Both the position numbers and the translations under genes were made by a program. From positions 4,971 through 68,970 of the forward strand of contig JAXDBU010000180.1 of NCBI GenBank assembly GCA_034678485.1: DNA of 64,000 bases, read 5' to 3'. Below the pieces are notes generated by a model. It saw nothing but the letters and a program-made list of their open reading frames with translations, did not search any database and was not told the DNA's origin. This document shows, piece by piece, positions 23,855-33,940 of this stretch. The stretch's first letter is position 1. Every line of letters starts with the position of its first letter. Origin of the DNA: PLanc-01 sp034678485 (GTDB lineage: Bacteria; Planctomycetota; Phycisphaerae; Sedimentisphaerales; Anaerobacaceae).

Positions 23855-24904
23855 ATGGCTCGGATGGCTGGTTCAATATGCACCCGCAGGCAACGTGCGA
23901 GTCCATCTCAGCCGAGACGGGCGTGGCGCGAGCTGCGACCCCAGACCGGCGTGAAAGCCCTCATCCTGGGAGCGTTGCTTGCCTATCTCTTCCGCAACGA
24001 ACTCTCGGACCTCCTGCATCTATGGGCAACGGACCCCGATTGGTCGCACGGCTTTCTGATCCCCCTGTTCAGCCTTTACTTCATCAATCAGAAGCGGACG
24101 GAGATCCTCGGCCTGGAATATGTCCGCGATCCGCTGGGCGACTTGTTGCGGGGACATCGGCCGCCGCCTCTGCCGCCGGGCGGAACGCGGCCCAACTACC
24201 TCGGGTTGCCGCTGTTGCTGGGCGTGCTGGCTGTCTACGCGTTCAACGTCGTCAGTCCATCCGGATATGCGTATCTGCGGCCGCTTTCGATGATCGCTGC
24301 CTTGGGAGCAATCGTGCTGCTTCTTGGGGGCTGGCGGCTCGTGCGATTCACCTGGCTGCCGATCCTGTTCCTGGTCTTCGCGGTGCCGCTGCCGCGCCGT
24401 TACTACGTGGGCTTGACGATGCCGATGAGGCATCTGGCGGCCACTGTCGCGACCGCACTGCTGAACCTGGTCGGCGGTCTCGACGCGACGGCCAGCGGGA
24501 CCATCATCGAGATCGTGTACCAGGGACAGCGACTGGAGCCCGCACTGGACGTGGAAGCGGCGTGCAGCGGGATGCGCCTGTTGATGGCGTTTCTGGCGCT
24601 GGGCGTGGCCATGGCCTATCTGCACGATCGTCCGGCCTGGCAACGGGCGATTCTCCTGTTGAGCACGGTGCCGATTGCTGTGCTGTGCAACATCGTTCGC
24701 GTGACGACGACAGGATTCATCCACGTTCTCGCGGGACCCGCCTATACGCAGGGCGTCTACCACGATGCACTGGGTCTGGCCATGTTGCCTCTGGCGCTCG
24801 GCCTGTACAGTCTGCTTGGATGGTTCATGTCGAGCCTGTTCGTCGAAGAAGACGCGACCGGCAGGCCGGATGTTGTCATCGCCAGGAAGGACGGTCCACG
24901 ATGA
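23855..24904 (+). CDS. xrt: Exosortase (exosortase/archaeosortase family transpeptidase)
   Basis: A 349-residue membrane enzyme with about eight spans. The catalytic residues of the family are all present: Cys237 in EAACSGMRLL, Arg282 in PIAVLCNIVRVTTTG and His303 in YHDALGLAML. Exosortases cleave C-terminal sorting signals (PEP-CTERM and variants) from exported proteins and are linked to extracellular polysaccharide genes. GGAGCGGGGGT stands before ATG 23855. It overlaps the EpsI-like gene by ATGA. No protein with a clear PEP-CTERM tail was found in the window, so the substrates lie elsewhere. The planctomycete form XrtU is likely, but subtype is not certain. Confidence 0.93.
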   Translation: MARMAGSICTRRQRASPSQPRRAWRELRPQTGVKALILGALLAYLFRNELSDLLHLWATDPDWSHGFLIPLFSLYFINQKRTEILGLEYVRDPLGDLLRGHRPPPLPPGGTRPNYLGLPLLLGVLAVYAFNVVSPSGYAYLRPLSMIAALGAIVLLLGGWRLVRFTWLPILFLVFAVPLPRRYYVGLTMPMRHLAATVATALLNLVGGLDATASGTIIEIVYQGQRLEPALDVEAACSGMRLLMAFLALGVAMAYLHDRPAWQRAILLLSTVPIAVLCNIVRVTTTGFIHVLAGPAYTQGVYHDALGLAMLPLALGLYSLLGWFMSSLFVEEDATGRPDVVIARKDGPR

Positions 24905-25650
24905 ACACCGATAACACCAGCCGCAGTGCTCTCCTGCAACCTGCGTTTGTGATCTGCGCGTCGGTGCTGGCGCTGGCCGGCGTGGGCATGACCCTTGTGA
25001 CCAGGACGCTCGGGGTCTGCCTGAAGAAGGAGCCGATACCGCTGAAGAAGTCACTGGCCGCGATGGACGAGCAGAAGCTGACTCCCTATAAGGTCCGCGC
25101 CAAGCACACGATCGACAACGAGCAAGTCATGCGATCGTTGGGGACGGAGGACTACGTCCAATGGGTCGTAGAAGACCCTCGCGAGCCGGTGGCCGGCCCC
25201 AATCGAAAGCTGTTGTTGTTCATCACGTACTACGACGTGCCGGATCGGGTGCCCCACGTGCCGGAGGAATGCTACACGGGCGGCGGATACGAGTGTCTGG
25301 CCCGGACTCCCGTTGCCTTCAAGATCGGCACTGGCATCCAGACGAAGACCGTTCCCGGACGGTTCCTCCTCTTCCGGGCTCCCGGCGGGGGGCTCGATCC
25401 TCAAATCGGACAGTTCCCGGTTGTGTATCTGTTTCGAATCAACCAGGAATACGCAGGCAACAGAGACGACGCCCGCATGGTGTTGAATCGAGGCGTCTTC
25501 CGCAAGCAGTCGTACTTCTCGAAGATCGAACTGGCGTTCAATCAAGCGTCTGCCGTCCCGACGCAGGACGAAGCGGTCGCGGCAGGCGAGCGGTTCCTGA
25601 GCGTGCTGCTGCCTCTGCTCGAGCAGGAACATTGGCCCGATTCACGGTGA
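24901..25650 (+). CDS. Exosortase-associated EpsI-like protein
   Basis: A 249-residue protein with one N-terminal span (residues 14-36) and an exported domain. The block DRVPHVPEECYTGGGYECL matches the conserved Cys/Gly motif of EpsI/DUF3485 proteins that are encoded next to, or fused with, exosortases. The ATG overlaps the exosortase stop, so the pair is translationally coupled. EpsI is thought to help polysaccharide export or sortase function; its exact action is unknown. Length is within the family range. Confidence 0.82.
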   Translation: MNTDNTSRSALLQPAFVICASVLALAGVGMTLVTRTLGVCLKKEPIPLKKSLAAMDEQKLTPYKVRAKHTIDNEQVMRSLGTEDYVQWVVEDPREPVAGPNRKLLLFITYYDVPDRVPHVPEECYTGGGYECLARTPVAFKIGTGIQTKTVPGRFLLFRAPGGGLDPQIGQFPVVYLFRINQEYAGNRDDARMVLNRGVFRKQSYFSKIELAFNQASAVPTQDEAVAAGERFLSVLLPLLEQEHWPDSR

Positions 25651-25691
25651 GCTGAGCCATCGGCTGACAGGACCGGGAAAGGGGATTCACG

Positions 25692-28600
25692 ATGGCAAGA
25701 AGGCGTTTGAACAAGAAGGTGGCGTTGATGGGCACGGCAGTGTCCCTGCTGCTCGTGATGGCGGCGGTCTTCGTCTTCCTGCGGCTCAACCGCGACCCCG
25801 CTCCGTTCATCGCGGACGGCGACGCGGCCTGGGCTGCGCAGGATTACCCGAGGGCCAGGGAGAACTACGCACGAGCCTACGGATTTGCCGATACCCCGGA
25901 GATGAAGGTGGACCTGTTGTTCAAGTTGTCCGAGGTCTACCGGCAACTGAATCAGTGGGACAAGGTCCTGGCCTGTTGGGAGATGGTCGTCACGACGGAC
26001 CTTCGCAATGTCAAGGCCCATCTCGGGCGGCTCCACTACTCCTACATCCTCGCCGATAGTCTGGGCGTCGCCGGTCGCGGCACGAGCGACTACTGGGAGG
26101 AGGTCCTTTCGCGTGTGAGAACGACGCTCGGCGTGATCGAGAATGCGGGGCTCTTGAGTGCAACAAGGGCGGAATGGGAACCTTCGTTCGGCGCCATGAA
26201 GGACCGGTGGTCCGACCAGGGAGCGGCGGTCCTGGGTCCCTATCTGCACTTCGTGAAAGGACGCGCGGCGCTGGAACTGGCCGGCATGGGGGCTGTCACC
26301 TCGCCCGGCGAGTTGCTCGACGAGGCCCAAGCCGACCTGGAAGAAGCCAGGAAACTCGATCCAAACGATGCCGAAATATACCACTACCTGGCGCAGGTCT
26401 TCGTCCAGAAGGGCAAGCTGGCGGCTTCGGCAGGCAACCGAAGCGAGCAGGCTGCCGCCGAGAAGCAGGCGGACGAAATCCTGGCACAGGGGATCCGATC
26501 CGCCCCGGGATCGCCTGAGGTCCATATTCACGTGCTGACTCGTCAACTCGCGGTGATGGGGCAGGGGACAATCGCGGCTGCGAGAGAACACATGAAGACG
26601 CTGGAACCCGATTACGAGAGCCTGACGCAACAGTTTGCCTCCAGCCCGCGGGCATTCGCGGCCAAGGCCCAGTTCTACTCGTTTTTCGCGGCCTATTTGG
26701 ACCGCACGTCCGCCGCGGACAAGCTGGACAAGGCCATTGCGGCTGCCCTTCAGGCAGGGACGCTGGATAGCGACAGCGCCGAGTACGTGATCCTGGCGGC
26801 CGGCTGTCAATACCGCAAGTCCTCGATCTACGGCGACGGATCCTCGCTTGAGACCGCGATTGACCTGGCCGAGAATGCGCTCGCGCTGCCCGATGCACAG
26901 GATACTCCCGGTCCCACACAAATCGCCCGGCGGCTCAACCGGCTCTCCCTGTGCTCGCTGCTGGCGCGGTGCTGCGTCGAGCGGATTCTCTCGCTGCCCG
27001 ATGTGGACCCGACGCGAGAAGCCTTGCTGGCCCGCGCGGAGGGCGCCGTCCGTCAAATTCGCCAGCTCCAGGGTGGTGGAGAGAACCCGGAGACTCTGAA
27101 GTGGCAGGGCATGCTCGATCTGGCCAAGGGACGGGCGGGCGAAGCGGTGCGGAGTCTCTACAGCGCCTACCTCCAGATCAAAGCAGCCAATCCGCCGGAG
27201 CAGCGGGACCCGTTTCTTTCCCAGACGCTGGCGATGATCTTCGGCCAGACCTCGGAAACCGGCGCTGTTATCGAGTTCTTGGGGACTGCGTTGAGCTCGG
27301 GAATCCTCCACACGAAGCCCGATGCCCTCCTCGACTACGGCGACGCGCTCTTGCGGGCCGGCTCGTACGATGCCGCGATCCGCGCGGTGGAGTCCTTCGA
27401 GGAACGATTCGGTCAGGAAGATCGAAGTCGTTCGCTGCGCGTCAAGGCATTGATTGCCAAGGGCCGACTCGCGGAGGCTCAGGAGGCGATCTCGCGTATG
27501 CGGCCGGATGATCCGAAGACCATCGCGCTGAACCTGGACCTGGCCAGGACGTACAGCGCCCAGTTGGCGGGTGCGAGCCGCCAGGAAGGCGCCGTTGCGG
27601 ATTCCGCCGGACCTGAACTGCGCAGCCAGTACCGCAGGCAGGCGGATCTCGTGCAACAACTGCTGCGGTCCGATCCGAACGCCGTGGACGATGCGGATGT
27701 CGCGAAGCTCTGCGAATCGCTTGTCGAGCAGGGAGAATCAGGCACGGCCCAAACGCTGGTCGAAGCGGTTCTGAAATACTCTCCCGATCATCTCGGGGCG
27801 CTGTTCTACAGGGGATTGCTGTCGGAGCAGGACCCGAAGAACTGCGCCGAGTCCAGGCGACGCGAAATCCACGAGCAGGCCATCCGCAGCATCAGCGATC
27901 CCGTGCGCCGATCACTGGAGCTCGGCCTGTTCTACGAACACGCTCAGCAGATGGATCGGGCGGCAGCCGAGTGGCGAAGCGTCCTGGATGCCACGGCTTC
28001 ACAGAGGACCCAGGACATGCCGGTGCACTTGAAGATCCGGAACATCAGTCCCCGTCACGTGGCGGCCGGCAACCTGTTCGACCTGGCTTGTCGTCAGGGG
28101 GATTGGAGGCTCGCGCAAGAGCTGGTCGATCTTGTCAAACGGGAGAATCTGGATAACTGCAAGGGGTACCTGTTCTCCGCTCGGCTGGCTCTTGCCCGCG
28201 GTCAGCATGGGGCCGCGTTGACCTGCCTGGACGAGTGTCTCAAGCGTCGGCCGATCTTCTCGTATGGGTACATGCTCCGCAGCAATGTGAAGGCCGCTCG
28301 GGGTCAGGAGCAGGAGTCGATTGACGACATTCGTGAGGCGTCTCGTTTGAACCCGACGGACCCACTGATCGCCAAGGCCCGGGCCAATGCGCTGCAGGTC
28401 CGCAACGCCGGGCTCGGCGTCAACGCATCGTCCGAACAACGTCTCGAATCCAGGCAGGCTCTCGAACGTGCCGTTCAGCTCGACCCGCGGGACCCGAGTC
28501 TGCTTTCCGCCTACGCCGACATCCTCGGTGACGACGATCCGGTGAAAGCGATAGCCATTCGCCAGAACCTACAGATGAATGCTCCGAGTGTGCGCAATGC

Positions 28601-30620
28601 CGTGATGCTGGGGAGACTGGCGACTGAAGCGGCGGGGAAGGAAACGGACCAGCACAAGCGCGAGGTGCTCTTCCTGGTCGCTGAGACGGCATTCGAGCAG
28701 GCCAGACAGATGGACCCAGGTGATGTGTTTCTCCTCGAAAGCTACGCTGCGTATTTCCGGGCCCGTGGGCAGAACGACCGGGCCGGACAGTTGCTGATCG
28801 AATCGAAGGACAGTCGGCTCCTGTGGCGCCACTATTACCGGATCAGGGACTTTGCCCAGGCGCGACGCCTCCTGGCAACGATGTACGCCGTGAACGAAAC
28901 GAAGATCGACGCGCTCAAGGGTCTCCTGCTGGTTGCCGAGGAGACCGCCGACAAGCAAGGCGTGAAGAGATACTCCGAGGAACTCCTGTCGCTCGAAGAC
29001 AGCGCGATCAATCGACTCGCCCAGGCGCGGGCGTGCCTGAACGTGGGACTGGTCGTCGAGGCCGAGCGGCAATTGCGGGACCTCCGGGAGAGGTACCCCA
29101 GCGAGTCCCGCACGTCGCTGCTGGAAGCGCATCTGGCCAAGCGTCGAGGTCATCTTCAGCGAGCGATGGACCTGGTCAATCGAAATCTCGAGGACAACCA
29201 GCAGAATGCAGCGGCTTGGCGGCTTCGCGGCGAGATCCTCCTCCTGAAGGGAGACTACAGCCAGGCGATTCTCGATTTCCGCAAGAGCCGCGCGATGCAG
29301 GACGATCCGGTCACGACGATTGCCCTCGCCAAAGCGTATCTCTGGGCCGGTCGAGACGACGAAGCGATTGCCGAGCTGCGTCGTGCAGGCGAGCATCCGG
29401 ACGCGCCTCTGGAGGCCGCTACGCTGCTGGAGGCCACCTATCGCCGACTCGGCCGGACCGATGCCCTCGCGCAGCTCTATGCGGATGCTCTCGCCGAGTC
29501 GCCGGACAGCGTGTTCTGGCTCAATCGGGCGGGCGCCTTCGCCGTCGAGCAAGGTCGGTACGATCAGGCCGAGGGACTCTTCCGGAAGGCATTGCAGTTG
29601 CAGCCATTGCCCTCCAAGAGCAGCGGCCCGGCGACCGCACCGCTGGATGCGGGGTACTCCACTGCCCTGGACGGATACCTGCGCTCGCTCATTCTGGCAG
29701 CCGGCGAACCCGCTGTTGCGGGGCAGGTCCCGCGACCCGAGCGGATGGATCGCGTCTTCCAGGAAGGGGCCCAGTACGTGGATACGCCATACGCCCATGT
29801 GGCTTTCTTCCGCATGGCCGAAGCCAGGAAGAAGCTGGGCGACATGGATGCCGCCCGCGCTTACAGTCGGAAAGCAGCGGATAGCGCCTGGTCCAACGAA
29901 CACCTGGCGGTCGAGGTGCTCTTGCGCGTCTTCATGCTTCTGGGCGAAGAGGATGTCTCGGCTTACTGCCGCGGGCGTCTGGCGACCGAGCCGGACTCCC
30001 CAGCGGCCAACTTCGTCCTGTTCAACCTGGCGAAGGCACAGGACAAGTATGACGAATCTATCGATTATATCGATAAGTGCATTCGTCTGTCGGCCGCGGA
30101 TACCGAGAAAGGCATTGAGCACATGCTTCGCAAAGCGGACCTGCTGACCACGGCGTATGAGAGAACTTCCGACAAGGCGTATCTGGCGAAGGCCATAGCG
30201 GCCTATGAAAGTCTCCGGGCGAAAATGCCGACTAACAGCAGTGTCTTGAACAATCTGGCCTACATGCTGGCCCAGGATGACCACCGGCTCACGGAGGCGC
30301 TGGAGCACGCCAGGATGGCGGTCGAGCAGAGTCCGGATGTGGCCGGCCATCTGGACACGTACGCGTACGTCCTGCACAGGAATGGCCGAGATGCCGAGGC
30401 GGCCGAGATGCTGGCGGCTGCGATCCAACAGTACGAGGCTGAAGGGACCGCGTCGGTGGAAGTCTACGAGCACCTCGGCATGGTGAACGAGGCGCTGGGA
30501 CAGCAGGAGAAGGCCCGTGCCGCCTATCGTCGCGCGCTGGAAGTGAGCGGGGATGCGGCGTCTGATGCGATGAAACAGCGGATCGGCGCGGCCATTCGAC
30601 GGCTGACGCAACAAGGGTGA
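25692..30620 (+). CDS. Giant TPR-repeat protein of the exosortase/polysaccharide locus
   Basis: A 1642-residue protein with one membrane span near the N-terminus (about residues 11-31, ALMGTAVSLLLVMAAVFVFLR) and then tetratricopeptide-type helices throughout (for example DGDAAWAAQDYPRARENYARAY, and at the end YRRALEVSGD). It should expose a long TPR superhelix outside the cytoplasmic membrane and act as a scaffold. Large TPR proteins of the PrsT type occur in exosortase/PEP-CTERM loci, and the position here between EpsI and the Wzz-like protein fits. No enzymatic motif was seen. ATG 25692 has GGGAAAGGGG upstream. It is probably in one transcript with both neighbours. Confidence 0.85.
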   Translation: MARRRLNKKVALMGTAVSLLLVMAAVFVFLRLNRDPAPFIADGDAAWAAQDYPRARENYARAYGFADTPEMKVDLLFKLSEVYRQLNQWDKVLACWEMVVTTDLRNVKAHLGRLHYSYILADSLGVAGRGTSDYWEEVLSRVRTTLGVIENAGLLSATRAEWEPSFGAMKDRWSDQGAAVLGPYLHFVKGRAALELAGMGAVTSPGELLDEAQADLEEARKLDPNDAEIYHYLAQVFVQKGKLAASAGNRSEQAAAEKQADEILAQGIRSAPGSPEVHIHVLTRQLAVMGQGTIAAAREHMKTLEPDYESLTQQFASSPRAFAAKAQFYSFFAAYLDRTSAADKLDKAIAAALQAGTLDSDSAEYVILAAGCQYRKSSIYGDGSSLETAIDLAENALALPDAQDTPGPTQIARRLNRLSLCSLLARCCVERILSLPDVDPTREALLARAEGAVRQIRQLQGGGENPETLKWQGMLDLAKGRAGEAVRSLYSAYLQIKAANPPEQRDPFLSQTLAMIFGQTSETGAVIEFLGTALSSGILHTKPDALLDYGDALLRAGSYDAAIRAVESFEERFGQEDRSRSLRVKALIAKGRLAEAQEAISRMRPDDPKTIALNLDLARTYSAQLAGASRQEGAVADSAGPELRSQYRRQADLVQQLLRSDPNAVDDADVAKLCESLVEQGESGTAQTLVEAVLKYSPDHLGALFYRGLLSEQDPKNCAESRRREIHEQAIRSISDPVRRSLELGLFYEHAQQMDRAAAEWRSVLDATASQRTQDMPVHLKIRNISPRHVAAGNLFDLACRQGDWRLAQELVDLVKRENLDNCKGYLFSARLALARGQHGAALTCLDECLKRRPIFSYGYMLRSNVKAARGQEQESIDDIREASRLNPTDPLIAKARANALQVRNAGLGVNASSEQRLESRQALERAVQLDPRDPSLLSAYADILGDDDPVKAIAIRQNLQMNAPSVRNAVMLGRLATEAAGKETDQHKREVLFLVAETAFEQARQMDPGDVFLLESYAAYFRARGQNDRAGQLLIESKDSRLLWRHYYRIRDFAQARRLLATMYAVNETKIDALKGLLLVAEETADKQGVKRYSEELLSLEDSAINRLAQARACLNVGLVVEAERQLRDLRERYPSESRTSLLEAHLAKRRGHLQRAMDLVNRNLEDNQQNAAAWRLRGEILLLKGDYSQAILDFRKSRAMQDDPVTTIALAKAYLWAGRDDEAIAELRRAGEHPDAPLEAATLLEATYRRLGRTDALAQLYADALAESPDSVFWLNRAGAFAVEQGRYDQAEGLFRKALQLQPLPSKSSGPATAPLDAGYSTALDGYLRSLILAAGEPAVAGQVPRPERMDRVFQEGAQYVDTPYAHVAFFRMAEARKKLGDMDAARAYSRKAADSAWSNEHLAVEVLLRVFMLLGEEDVSAYCRGRLATEPDSPAANFVLFNLAKAQDKYDESIDYIDKCIRLSAADTEKGIEHMLRKADLLTTAYERTSDKAYLAKAIAAYESLRAKMPTNSSVLNNLAYMLAQDDHRLTEALEHARMAVEQSPDVAGHLDTYAYVLHRNGRDAEAAEMLAAAIQQYEAEGTASVEVYEHLGMVNEALGQQEKARAAYRRALEVSGDAASDAMKQRIGAAIRRLTQQG

Positions 30621-30626
30621 TGCAAT

Positions 30627-32858
30627 ATGACCAAGACGAGTCCGACGGTCGGCAGCAAGATGCGAGGGACGCCCTCAGGCAGGCGGGTTTCCGAGGGTGC
30701 CTTGACGCCCAAGGAAGTCCTGGGTATGCTCCGTCGACACCTTTGGCTCATCTTTTTCATGACGATGCTCGGCGCCGGCATTGGCACAGGCGGCTGGTAT
30801 CTGGCCCGACGGTTGCTTCCCCTCTATCAGGCGGAGGCCCTGATCAAAGTCCTGCCTCCCGTCGAAACCGACCCCATGGAGATCGTGGCCTCCCAGGTGC
30901 AGCAGGATATCCAGTACGGCCACCGCGTCTCTCTCGCCAACCTGATGAAGAGCCAGAGCAGTCTGCAAAGACTCCTGCAGAACACCAAGGTTCAGGACAC
31001 GACCTGGTATCGACAGACCACAAAGGGCAGAGGAGGGACCCTCGCCGCAGTGCGGTATCTCGAGAAGAATCTCCGCGCCTACCCGCATCGCGAGGCGGAG
31101 CACATCGTTGTTTCCATGAGGTGCGGCCAGCCGTCGGAGGCGGCCTTGATCGTCAACGAGATGATCGATCGATTCATCAAGGAGCACGGCGACACCGAGA
31201 GACAGGATGTCACCAATAAGCTCGTGGAGTTGACCGGTCGCCAGAGTGCGGTCGAGAAAGATATCCTCGCCAGCGAGCAGGCCCTGCAGGAGGTTCGCGA
31301 GAGGACGGGCATCACCGACCTGGAAGTGCCCGCGGCGGGGCGCTATTTCCAGAACACGATCACGATCCGCCTGAACGACCTGGAGCTGCAGAAGAACGAG
31401 CTGGATCTGGCCGTCGGGCAGATCAAGACGGACATCGAGAACCTCAGCAGGCTGGCTCAGGGACCGATCACCGAGCAGGTGGCGCATCTTGTCGAGCAGG
31501 ACCCGGTGGCGCTGGCGCTGGCCCAGCAGATTGCCCTGCTGGAGGCCCAGTTGTCCGGACGGCTCTCCCGGTTCGGCGAGGGCCACCGGAGCGTGCGCCA
31601 GACCCAGGAGCAAATCCAGGAACTCCAGACCAGGCGGGACCAGCGAAAGACCGAGATCGCCGAGCAGACCCGCAGGGCGAACCTGAAGAACGCGCAGGAC
31701 AATCTCCGCATCCTCGAGGGACGACTGGCGGAACTGGATCGCATGCGCCAGGCCGCACAGGCCCAGCAGAAAGCCCTCGACGACGCACGCGCCGAATATG
31801 GACGACAGATGAAGATCCGCGACGAGCGGACCGAGACCCTCAACCAGATCAAGACGCAGATCGAGAAGCTGCGAATCATGGTCAAAGACCCGGATACGCC
31901 GAAGGTGCAGCTCCTGGGTATGGCGCCGGAGCCGTTGGAGATGGTGGTTTCTCGCAGCATGCTCCTGTGGATTCCGGGCGGGACCCTGCTCGGACTGATC
32001 TTCGGACTCTCGATGGCGTTTCTCGTCGAGATGTTGAACGACCTGGTCCGGACCCCCAGTGACATCCGTCGGTTCCTCCGTATCCCGCTGCTGGGGATCA
32101 TCCCCGATGCGAACGAGGATCGCGCCGTGGACGACGTCGATCTGTGCCACGTGGTGGACGAGGCGCCATACTCGCTGACCGGGGAGTGCTACCGGCGATG
32201 CCGGACCAATCTGGAGCTGGCCTTCGACGACACGTTCAAGACGCTGTTGGTCGCCGGCGGCCAGCCTGCCGACGGGAGGACGTCCGTCGCGTGCAACCTG
32301 GCGGAGGCGTTCGCCGCCAAGTATGAGAAAGTCCTGCTCGTCGATGGCAACCTGCGTCAGCCGGGCCTGCACCGGGTCTTCCCCCGCGATGGGGCGCAGA
32401 GCGAGACGATGCGTCCCGGTGTGACGAACGTCTTGACCGGCGAGTGCACCTACGAGGATGTGATCTCCCCGAGCGGCCTGATGGGTCTCGACGTCATCTT
32501 CGCAGGTCCGCCCGCCGCGAACCCGGCGGAACTGCTCGCCAGCCAGCGGATGAGGGAGTTGATCGAAGGTGTGGCCCGGCAGTACGACCGGGTGATCGTC
32601 GACACGCCGCCGGTGCTGCTGGTCAGCGATGTCAAGATGCTGGCGCGACTCGCGGACGCCACGCTCCTGGTCTTCAATGCCGCAACCACGAAGCGAGGAG
32701 CGGCCGAACGAACGATCTTCGAACTCCAGGACGTGGGCGCCAACGTCGCGGGCTGCGTCCTGTTCGGCGCCGAGGCCATGAAAGGCGGCTACTTCCGCCA
32801 GCAATTCAAAGCCTATCGCAAGTACCTCAAGAAACAGATGGCTGTCGGCTCCGCATGA
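30627..32858 (+). CDS. Wzz chain-length determinant fused to a BY-kinase-like domain with degenerate P-loop
   Basis: A 743-residue inner-membrane protein. Its Wzz part has spans at about residues 35-60 and 445-470 with a long periplasmic coiled coil between them (many Glu/Gln/Arg heptads). The C-terminal domain has the layout of bacterial tyrosine kinases, but Walker A reads AGGQPADGRTSVA, with arginine for the essential lysine, and Walker A' reads LLVDGNLRQP, where DADLR is usual. Walker B (DRVIVDTPPVLL) is normal. The tail has three tyrosines (YFRQQFKAYRKYL), not a dense cluster. It probably controls polysaccharide export, but kinase activity is doubtful. The gene starts 6 bases after the TPR gene. 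Confidence 0.87.
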   Translation: MTKTSPTVGSKMRGTPSGRRVSEGALTPKEVLGMLRRHLWLIFFMTMLGAGIGTGGWYLARRLLPLYQAEALIKVLPPVETDPMEIVASQVQQDIQYGHRVSLANLMKSQSSLQRLLQNTKVQDTTWYRQTTKGRGGTLAAVRYLEKNLRAYPHREAEHIVVSMRCGQPSEAALIVNEMIDRFIKEHGDTERQDVTNKLVELTGRQSAVEKDILASEQALQEVRERTGITDLEVPAAGRYFQNTITIRLNDLELQKNELDLAVGQIKTDIENLSRLAQGPITEQVAHLVEQDPVALALAQQIALLEAQLSGRLSRFGEGHRSVRQTQEQIQELQTRRDQRKTEIAEQTRRANLKNAQDNLRILEGRLAELDRMRQAAQAQQKALDDARAEYGRQMKIRDERTETLNQIKTQIEKLRIMVKDPDTPKVQLLGMAPEPLEMVVSRSMLLWIPGGTLLGLIFGLSMAFLVEMLNDLVRTPSDIRRFLRIPLLGIIPDANEDRAVDDVDLCHVVDEAPYSLTGECYRRCRTNLELAFDDTFKTLLVAGGQPADGRTSVACNLAEAFAAKYEKVLLVDGNLRQPGLHRVFPRDGAQSETMRPGVTNVLTGECTYEDVISPSGLMGLDVIFAGPPAANPAELLASQRMRELIEGVARQYDRVIVDTPPVLLVSDVKMLARLADATLLVFNAATTKRGAAERTIFELQDVGANVAGCVLFGAEAMKGGYFRQQFKAYRKYLKKQMAVGSA

Positions 32859-32982
32859 GAGATTTGCGATTTACTATTTTCGATTTCCGATTTACTATTG
32901 CCGCCGTGTCGTCCGGCTTGTCGCAGGGGACGACGCCAAATCGTGAATAATAATTCGTGAATCGAAAATCCAGAGGGATCGG

Positions 32983-33921
32983 ATGGACAAGTTCTTGGTG
33001 ACAGGTGGGGCCGGATTCATCGGGTCGAGTCTATGCAAACGTCTCGTGGCGGAAGGCTGCTTCGTGCGGGTCGTGGACAATCTCCTGACCGGCAAGCGAA
33101 GCAACTTGGCGTCGATCATGGACAAGATCGAGATCGTCGAAGCGGACATGGGCGAGCCCGAGGTGGCCCGCTCGGTCATGCAGGGCATCGACGTGGTGCT
33201 GCACGAGGGGGCGCTGCCGTCGGTCCCCCGCAGCGTGGACGATCCGGCCTCCAGCCATCGGCACTGCGTGGACGCCACGTTCGCTTTGCTGTTAGCGGCC
33301 CGTGACGCCCAGGTGAAGCGGTTCGTCTACGCCGCCAGCTCCTCCGCCTACGGGGACACCCCCACCTTGCCCAAGGTCGAAACGATCCGCCCGGACCCGC
33401 TCAGCCCGTACGCCGTCGGCAAGCTCGTCGGAGAGTACTACTGCTCGGTCTTCGCGAAGGTCTACGGCCTGGAGACGATCTCTCTGCGGTACTTCAATGT
33501 CTTCGGCCCACAGCAGGATCCGGCAAGTCAGTATGCGGCGGCCATCCCCGCTTTCGTGACCGCGATCCTGAAAGGCCAGCCGCCGACCATTTACGGCGAC
33601 GGCGAACAGAGTCGCGATTTCACCTACATCGACAACGTGGTACACGCCAACCTGTTGGCCGCCCGCGCGACCAAGACCGCCGGCCAGGTCGTCAACGTCG
33701 CCTGCGGCGAGGCCGTGACCGTCAACGCGATCATCGGCATGATCAACCGGCTCTTGGGCAAGAACGTCAAACCGAACTACGTCCCCGCCCGGGTGGGCGA
33801 CGTGAAGCACTCGCTCGCCGACATCACGGCTGCTCGCAATCTCATCGGCTTCGAACCCATCGTCCCATTCCGCGAGGGCCTCGAACGATCCATCGACTGG
33901 TACCGCCGCAACTTCGCCTGA
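32983..33921 (+). CDS. NAD-dependent nucleotide-sugar epimerase/dehydratase (extended SDR)
   Basis: A 312-residue extended short-chain dehydrogenase of the GalE/WbpP type. The NAD-binding motif is GGAGFIGSSL near the start. The catalytic set is the serines of YAASSSAYGDTP and Tyr-x3-Lys in SPYAVGKLVGEYY. YFNVFGPQQDP and GEQSRDFTYIDNVV are typical of UDP-hexose 4-epimerases, especially UDP-GlcNAc 4-epimerase. It would supply an activated sugar for the exopolysaccharide. It follows the Wzz-like gene after 124 AT-richer bases (GATTTACTATTTTCGATTTCCG), where a promoter may lie. The exact sugar cannot be fixed from sequence. Confidence 0.9.
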   Translation: MDKFLVTGGAGFIGSSLCKRLVAEGCFVRVVDNLLTGKRSNLASIMDKIEIVEADMGEPEVARSVMQGIDVVLHEGALPSVPRSVDDPASSHRHCVDATFALLLAARDAQVKRFVYAASSSAYGDTPTLPKVETIRPDPLSPYAVGKLVGEYYCSVFAKVYGLETISLRYFNVFGPQQDPASQYAAAIPAFVTAILKGQPPTIYGDGEQSRDFTYIDNVVHANLLAARATKTAGQVVNVACGEAVTVNAIIGMINRLLGKNVKPNYVPARVGDVKHSLADITAARNLIGFEPIVPFREGLERSIDWYRRNFA

Positions 33922-33940
33922 CAGAATCGTTGCACGCAAA

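Noticed and set aside
23725..25650. A 641-codon frame that would join upstream sequence to the EpsI-like protein
   Set aside because: Its first 390 residues overlap the exosortase gene in another frame and resemble no protein. The EpsI-like protein starts naturally at 24901 with a stop-start overlap.
30675..32804. A 709-codon open frame on the minus strand
   Set aside because: It mirrors the Wzz/BY-kinase gene and has no recognisable domain.
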